The position numbers and the translations under genes are program-made. The notes below the pieces were generated by a model that was not told where the DNA came from, searched no databases, and saw nothing but the letters and a program-made list of their open reading frames with translations. A stretch of DNA of 24,725 nt from Chara braunii (Eukaryota > Streptophyta > Charophyceae > Charales > Characeae): positions 7,037,325 to 7,062,049 of the forward strand of contig BFEA01000003.1 in NCBI GenBank assembly GCA_003427395.1, written 5' to 3'. Position 1 is the stretch's first letter, and every line of letters begins with the position of its first letter. Positions 18,092 to 24,725 of this stretch are shown piece after piece.

Positions 18092-18250
18092 GGATTCAGC
18101 CTCCTGAAACCCATACATAATAGCATGAAAAAAATTGGATTATGCCTCCCAAAGCCTAAACATAAACACAATAAAATTAAATTCTGCCTCCGAAAGCCTA
18201 AATACAAACACAACAAAATTGGATTCTACATCTAGAAGCCTAAGATTTAA
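18092..18250. repeat. 42-bp tandem repeat, about 3.7 copies
   Basis: Units at 18092-18136 (45 bp), 18137-18178, 18179-18220 and 18221-18250 (partial). Shared pattern: GGATTNTGCCTCC, AAAGCCTAAA, then CACAAYAAAATT. Weaker echoes (TTCCGCTCCTGGCAAGCCTAAAAT, split across 18286-18310) continue to about 18350. Confidence 0.85.
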
Positions 18251-18350
18251 TATCCTCTCACTTATCAACTGAAATAATGCCAGATTCCGCTCCTGGCAAG
18301 CCTAAAATCAAAACTTGGACCCAGATTATGCCCCTGGAAGCCAAAAATAC

Positions 18351-21025
18351 AGCGGATATTTTTCAGAATGGTCCCAACATCTTCCCACTTGCGGCCAACA
18401 ATTTTGTCTCTCTGAATAGTTACCACATTGCGCCCCTAACAAACTTAAAAACCAACAACCTTCAAGTTGATATCACAAGAGATTAACCTTCCAGAAGTTG
18501 TTTGTACATAGTCTGAACGAACCATTTAGGGAGCAATCATTCATTCAGAAGTCCTCGTCCAAGTTTCAAGTCTATTCCAACTTACGAGAAAAACAATAAT
18601 AAGTTATCATATCCGATAATTCGAAACTCTTTGTGTATGCGTCGAGGATCGGTGTAATCCTTTTTATGGGATAACATCTCGACATCAAGCCCCGCTTCAA
18701 ATTCGAGCCTCACCACATTCCCTCCGATTTCGATCATGTGACCTCATCAATCGGTTACTAATATAGTAGAACAACCCCACCTCCCACAACGGAGGTTAGT
18801 GAAGCATCGACTACACAGGTGAGATGACCCTGATCGACACGTGGTTAGGTCACTACTTCTTCCCTTGTGGCGAACAGTGGTCGCCTCCTCTATAAGCAAC
18901 ATGTTGATACAGTCACAATACTTTTCTCCCTTTCAATGATAGCATAGTCTTTCTTCCTTACACTTTATAGGATCTGGAAGACAACACCTCACTGTGGACC
19001 AAGAGCATAGCTCCGGTGCGAGTCTCACTACCATTTACAAAGCTCACAATTTCATCAGACCCACAACGAAACCATTCACGACAAATGTTTTCACATAAAA
19101 TTACACATCTTAACGATAGATAAAATGTATTCATGATATACAAATAAAGTGCATAACTCAACAAAATAATATTAAAAAAAAATCAACCTTGGTTGACAAC
19201 GTTACAAATAGCTTAAAAAAAATGAATGTCATAACAAAACGATCTTATAATATGATAATTAAAAGAATACCTAAAAGTTCAAGATAAAATATTTAAAAAG
19301 TAATTGAGATAAACAATAATAATTCTAACACAGTTCTTAAGAAGTTATAAATAATAGTAATAGACTTTTAATGTCAGAAAAATAATAAATTAGGATTCAA
19401 TTAATATTAAGACAATTAAGTGTATATCCAACTAAAATGTTATGAATAAATCCTCATAAATAAAATCAACACTTCAGGACATAAAGTTTAATTAGAAATC
19501 AATCAATGACGATAAGGCAACAATCCATCAGAAAAATAAAATACTCGAGTGTCGTTTCACTAGAGACAACGGTAGATAGTCACTGTCCTTGACAACAACG
19601 CCACCTATCGAGCGCATCGGTTCCGCCTTTTTTCACTGAAAGTGAAATCCCTCCTGACCATGTCACGCAAGAGATAAACAAAAGAATCTTTTGAGACAAC
19701 TCGAGGACAACGCAATTAACACCGCGAACCGCCAAGGCGGGCGTGGTCGCGGCGTCTCTTCGCCGCTCTAGCTAGATGAGCCAGTTCTACTTCCCGTGAT
19801 CCCCTACGACATGATAGTTTCCCCCGGGATACAACTTTTTTTCCCTAAAGGACTGCCATCACCCTCAGGGGCGTACCCCTACCGAGCTACTGACCCACAT
19901 GTGAGAACTTTTAAATGCAATCGTAGAGGTAGGTTAGGCGAAGGTGTTTTCTCGTTCGTTGCAGTATAGGCAAACTTGGTTAAATGCCAACTGGACCCGA
20001 ACGTCGTTCGTTCTCTAAGGCGCTGATCTTCTAGGTACGGAACGAACATCGGTTGACAACGTCGACTTCAACTAAGCGCAAAACCTACAAATAATTCTAG
20101 TCTCTTTACAACTTTCTGAAGAAAAAACAAATAACATCAATACACCTTATATCCAATTGTACGAGATCAATTCGGGTCGCGTCGGGGAGAATGCCAAACT
20201 GACGTGAAAGTCGACCCTGATTAGGTTTTAACTTGATGAGATGATCTCCCAAAGTTACCCTTTCCGACCTGTCTACCGTCGACCTGAGACCAGACACGCA
20301 CACACTTGTCTCCATACATTTCTAATCTTCTTGGATGATAGACTGCTTTGCAGATTATTCTTGATCAGGTGCATTGCTTAAAATGTTGCATATCTTTCCC
20401 TTTAGGAAGTGGTCTGGGGTACTCCTCCTCGCCCGAGCACAAAACTCGGATCTCGGAAGTCAGGCTGTCTCCACCGAATCGGTAATTACCCCTCCGTAGA
20501 ACGGTCCACTTCCTATCCTTAGGAAAAAAAACTAAGTATGATTATCTTTATCTTCACTATATTGACGAGTTTTTTCTACGGTACTCGTTGAAATTATTCA
20601 TTCAAAATACAATTACTTTTGACATGCAGGCAGGCGAAAGGGTAGTAGAAACATGGCAATTTGTTTTCTCATCTCAAATAGGCACAAACCACTCTTCTTT
20701 GCAAGCATCCTCTTACATACCTGCACACCAATCCGAAATAAATAAGTTCGATGGGAAACGATGCAAACCCATACCCAAGTCAGACTTTTCAATCCACATG
20801 CAAACATACATTTCCTTCATTTTTTCAACGAACATTCAATAAACAGGGTTAAGCAAATGTGGGTTCACATAGGGGTGAAGGAAAATCTGAGTCAACAATT
20901 GACCTTTAGTGATTGACGCTGTTGAGACACCGTGACTCACTTAAGAAAGTCAAGTAGAAAAATATAGATGTCGCACAGTAGAACCTCGACCCCAAAATGC
21001 TTTATACAAAAAATAAACTTATGCT
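18351..21025. other. Intergenic stretch, no gene seen
   Basis: Very AT-rich at 19130-19500. All open frames are short (84 codons or fewer) and none matches a family I know. No convincing structural RNA or mobile-element end was found. Confidence 0.45.
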
Positions 21026-21232
21026 GCAATGCACCGCAGGTCAATGTCGCGCTCCAAAACAATAAAACCTGCACACCGTCGCCTGCCGTTGACTAAACCA
21101 GGTTTTCAAAATGGCAATGCGAGGGCCAAGTACAAACCTGACCCAATGAACATTCGACGACACCTCCACTGGATTACCCAAAAAAATGTGTGTTGTGTCG
21201 AAAAATTCGGCAACACTTCCCTCGTACAACGC

Positions 21233-21640
21233 CTAGCATTCCACGTGGCGATAGTCCGACAACATCTCCCTTCGAAATGACCTTGACATCGCGGCGGCAA
21301 TCCGACAGCATCACCCCACAAAACGACCTTGCCGTTGTGGCGGTAATTTGACAGCATCACCCCATAAAACAACCTTGATGTCGCGATGGCAATCCGGTTG
21401 CATTCCGTCCCCAACTCGTTATCGGCGTGCCATTGTCGAAAAAAATTGGCAGCGTCTCCCCTAAAAACTATGACGGCGTCACCTACCTCACCGTCAACGC
21501 TGCAGTCTAACACCACCTTCGCTTAGGAAGGCCTTGATATCGACGTGGCAATTCGGCAATATAACCCCACATGCAGAAAAAATTGAGTTGCCGACGTGCC
21601 AATTTTTTTGCCGCATAACCCCACAAGTGGAATATAGTAT
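21233..21640. repeat. 46-bp tandem repeat array, partly degraded
   Basis: Units at 21279-21324 and 21325-21370 are exactly 46 bp and share ACCTTG, a variable GCGGCGGCAATCC block and ACAGCATCACCCCA. Diverged units lie before (21233-21278) and after (21371-21404), and again near 21526-21640 (CCTTGATATCGACGTGGCAA, ATAACCCCACA). Frames opened on either strand are products of the repeat. Confidence 0.75.
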
Positions 21641-21990
21641 GCCGCACGTCCAACCTTCTGCTACTTTCGGCCTAAAGACCACTACATGTGCAACACTTAG
21701 CCTATGCTGCAGCAAGATGCTGTCGGATATAACTATGGCTGCCCTTCTTCTCCCTCCGCTAGCTCCTCTTGTACACCTTCAGCCTCGTCCCATCCCCTCA
21801 CTTTTTTTTTTTTTTTTTTTTTTCTTGTAGGCTGCACTCTGCTGTAGCTCGTCAGTTTGGGAACCCTGCCCACTTTTTTCCCCTGTTGCTCACACTGCAA
21901 GGCGAGGAAGTAAAAAGAGGGACAACTTTTGGCAGCCCCTCTATGGTCAAGGCGGGCGGACACCCAAAGTACCCCGTGTTTGACCAATTC

Positions 21991-22138
21991 TTAATTCAAA
22001 AGTCACTGAATTAAAAAATATGAAAAAAAATCAAGTATGAAACGTACCCACCTACCCACATAAAAAGTTTTAGAGCCAACAAAAATCATGTTGGCCATAA
22101 AAAAATTATAGGCACAATTCGAAGATATGAACTTTTTA
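21991..22138 (+). repeat. Dispersed repeat family R1, copy 2
   Basis: Aligns with 8631-8784 in the same orientation, with the best match over GAGCCAACAAAAATCATG and the following 75 bases. Directly after it comes a GC-rich 35-base stretch (GCTACCAGAGTGGCCCGGG...) and then an A-rich microsatellite. Confidence 0.85.
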
Positions 22139-22182
22139 GCTAGGCTACCAGAGTGGCCCGGGTCCACTTGCCCGACCGAGCA

Positions 22183-22232
22183 AAAAAAAAATAAAAAAAT
22201 AAAAAAATAAAAAAATAAAAAAATAAAAAAGT
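22183..22232. repeat. (TAAAAAA)n microsatellite
   Basis: Six or so 7-bp TAAAAAA units follow an A-run. Its position after the R1 copy and a GC-rich segment is compatible with the expanded tail of a retroposed element. Confidence 0.9.
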
Positions 22233-23323
22233 AAACATTATTTTTTAATAACAGTTTTTCTTTTAATTTGGGACAAGAATTTTAAGAATTCACCACTTCA
22301 TTCCAAAATATTGAAGAGGCCGGGGTCCTCACAATTCTACCCGGAGATACTTGGGCCATTACACAGCTTTGGCTCATGCTGGAAAGCGGGTCCAACGTCC
22401 CTTAACTCCCACTTCAACCACCGCGCTTGAGCAAACCCTACGAACGATCTTCTCACAAAGAAAACAGGTCTGCTATTCCGCTAAGGCTCCACCCATTGTT
22501 GACCAAGTTTTTTTCTTGTAGATCATTTCCACTACGTGCTACGAGGAGACGACCAGTGCCGTAAATCAATTGTTTTCCCAGTCGCTAGATTGAATAAAAG
22601 TTTATCATTACTGCCAGTGCACTCCGCTATCAACACACTACTTTCCTCGTTCGGTGTACAACATCAAACTTTCAACCAAGCTCTATCTCACTCCTGAAGC
22701 TTGCAGGCTTGTATTCAACCCATGTGAACAATACGGAAGTTCATTGGTCTTCTGTACGTGGCAACATAGTGGTTCATCCAGGGCACCTACCGGGGATAAG
22801 CAAATTAAGCGCCACAGGAAATCAAATAGTAACGGACTGAATTCTATTTCACTGCCCTATCACAAGAGAGCTTCCAACCCTTAGACCCTCAAAACTAATG
22901 TCCAATTCGCTGCTGTTCCTCAACCAGTGTACACCATCGCCACACTAATCAACAGGTTTTATCGGAAAATGATTGAAGTTTTTCAGGCTAGTCCTCAAAC
23001 TAGGCGGGAACAAGGCACCTACCAAAAGAAGAGAGTGCCAACATTCCAAGCTAGAAAAAACTTTATTTTCCTCCCGTAGCCAGTGGAATAACTTCCACCC
23101 TTCAAAACGCATGCCCACAGCTTGTCCTCCAGCATTTGCCTACTTAACATAAAAATTCAACTTAACCCTAGGAAAAAGTTGAAGGCAGCCTAAATACTCA
23201 TTCAAGAAAGATCATGTTTCACATAGAACAAAAACGTAATGTGCTTACCCTATTCATGAGCAGAACACCAAGAAGCATTTCTCTCACAGATTCGTAGGTA
23301 CCTTTCTTTCGTTCATCAACGAG

Positions 23324-23327
<4 letters not shown>
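22233..23327. other. Intergenic stretch, no gene seen
   Basis: A block at 22370-22400 ending CGGGTCCAACGTCCC resembles 4757-4787. A 76-codon open frame at 22654-22884 has no recognisable feature. Confidence 0.4.
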
Positions 23328-23393
<66 letters not shown>

Positions 23394-23415
23394 AAACACA
23401 CACACACACACACGC
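23328..23415. repeat. Compound (CT)n-(CA)n microsatellite
   Basis: About 32 CT dinucleotides (to 23391) are followed by about nine CA dinucleotides with one CG interruption. Confidence 0.97.
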
Positions 23416-24725
23416 ACTTCTCTTTCTCAGACTGCTGCGCTGCTTCATTTTTCGTTGATTCATTGTTGATTCGTTGTTGCTGCCCCGATGTCTGCAGCTC
23501 TATTTTCTCTGCTCTGTCCTTATGATCGTCCCAAGGCCCAGTGTGTCAAAGCCCTATTGCGCTTCCCTCCAAGGACTCCGCTTCTGTAGGTCTTGTTTAC
23601 TCGGAAACAATCCGTAGGAAGTTGCTGACGTCGGCAATATGATTCTAATCCGGCACTTCACAACCGGGCACTTCAGAACAACAACACGGTGCGCTTCACG
23701 ACAACATCAGAAGCAGACAACATCGAATACAACCAACCGAGGGCGCTGCACGACAACGCCCAGTCCAACGGGAAAGTTGGGTTGGCTCGACGTCGTGAAG
23801 CACCCTTGAATCCGGTAGTACCCCACGACACTTGACTCTATCTAGCTCTCGTTCGGCTCCGCAGCTGCTGTGTGGAAACCCCATGCTGTCTGCCTCCTCT
23901 CCCCAGAGAGCCCACCCACTCCCCCCTCTAAGCCCTGGACAAGCTCGTATCTCTGTTGCTCGAGCTATCCTGTGTAGCTCGACCGCTGCAAGACCCCCTT
24001 CCCCGTGCTGCGCGCTCCGGGGCATGGTGGTGAAGCTCTGCACGGTTATGCACGCGGCATCACCGCGCGGCTATGGCAAAACCCTAATACTGTGCCGCTC
24101 GCGTCATGGGAGCAAAGCGCTAGGGCGCCAACTTCTCGCTTCGTCCACTCCCGATACTTGGGTAAAGAATTTCGATGTGACCCTGAGGCAAAATATTCAG
24201 TTTCCCGCTCTAGGGGTCTTCCTTCCTTTTCTCTTCTTTTGACTATCAAGTAGTGCACTTCTTTTTCTAGTTGTTAGTAACCGCTCTGTAAGTAGATAAT
24301 GGTTCCCTCAGGCTTTCCAGGCCGTGAGGAGTTGTTTAGCCCGTTAGCCTTTTTCTTTCTTCTTCCGGTTTGTTGTGAATTTTCAGGCTTTATGGTATGA
24401 TTATCTTAGGTGGTCTTTTTTGGTTTGTGAGGTTTTTTATGCATTTTTTCCTTGGAGTTCTCAGGGTCGGCGGGTATCAGGACATCGGTCTGGTTTTGGC
24501 CATTTCTGTTGCTGGATTTTCTCACCCCGACAGCTATTCCCTATGCTGGGTAAAGGTCCCAGAAAACACTGTTTTTTTCATTCCGAGTTGTTTGTTGAGG
24601 TTTTCCCGGCCTCTCTTTTTGGTGTGCGTAATCAAATGAGCTGAGTCTTCTTGAAAAAAAAAAAAAAAAAATCAATTTATTTTTCTGCATAATATAGTTT
24701 TTTTCGGATTTTTTTTTTTTTTTTT
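23416..24725. other. Intergenic or possible gene-border stretch, no gene supported
   Basis: Moderately GC-rich to about 24130, then T-rich. Two overlapping plus-strand frames of 136 and 82 codons (23832-24242, 24005-24253) show no known domain. An A run (24654-24670) and a T run (24711-24725) lie at the edge. A host gene exon here cannot be excluded, but nothing in the sequence proves one. Confidence 0.4.

Noticed and set aside
23219-23413. Arg-Glu repeat open frame on the minus strand
   Set aside because: Translation of the (CT)n microsatellite.
24078-24090. Telo-box-like AAAACCCTAA, as found in plant promoters
   Set aside because: A single short match without a supported gene or transcription start nearby.
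24375-24644. 89-codon plus-strand frame near the window end
   Set aside because: Aromatic and Phe-rich because of T-rich composition; no family resemblance, and a parallel frame is equally open.

Overview
This is nuclear, repeat-dominated eukaryotic DNA. No intact host protein gene can be supported anywhere in the 24.7 kb. The content (a Ty3/gypsy chromovirus, a Penelope-like element with its GIY-YIG endonuclease before the reverse transcriptase, MITE-like elements in TA microsatellites, many decayed tandem repeats) suits a plant or streptophyte alga. A charophyte such as Chara is my best guess from the style of the N-terminal region of the Penelope-like protein, but that is inference.

Layout. 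1-3984: the 3' part of a decayed chromovirus, with frameshifted Gag and zinc knuckle, an internal deletion removing protease/RT/RNase H/integrase core, the integrase C-terminus with a chromodomain, a 1.4 kb repeat-rich spacer, a polypurine tract, and a 508-bp 3' LTR (TGTTA...TAACA). 3985-8630: gene-poor DNA with several tandem arrays (units of about 35, 235, 240 and 41 bp). 8631-9306: a dispersed repeat, a cluster of tRNA-like (SINE-like) units and a long TA microsatellite. 9422-15745: a nested transposon complex. Two copies of one MITE-like family (CAGGGTTGCC ends, CGAACGTTCG palindromes next to the ends) sit in one TA microsatellite tract. The first copy (9422-14870) is split by a 4862-bp Penelope-like retroelement (9984-14845, minus strand) flanked by an 11-bp direct repeat. 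15746-24725: palindromic DNA, more SINE-like units, 42-bp and 46-bp tandem repeats, a second copy of the dispersed repeat, microsatellites, and long stretches with nothing recognisable.

The most interesting object is the Penelope-like element. Its decayed polyprotein can be followed from end to end on the minus strand: a Gly/Asn/Gln-rich region, a charged coiled coil, a SAP-like motif, a GIY-YIG nuclease, a Cys/basic region, a poly-Ser linker, and a reverse transcriptase with its catalytic aspartates still present. It is broken by five in-frame stops, one unresolved frameshift and one frameshift fully explained by a 13-bp tandem duplication. The order (nuclease before RT) is the permuted arrangement described for Chlamys/Naiad-type Penelope-like elements, not the canonical RT-then-nuclease order. 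Removing the element and one copy of its target duplication restores a normal MITE end, which fixes both its boundaries and the order of insertion.
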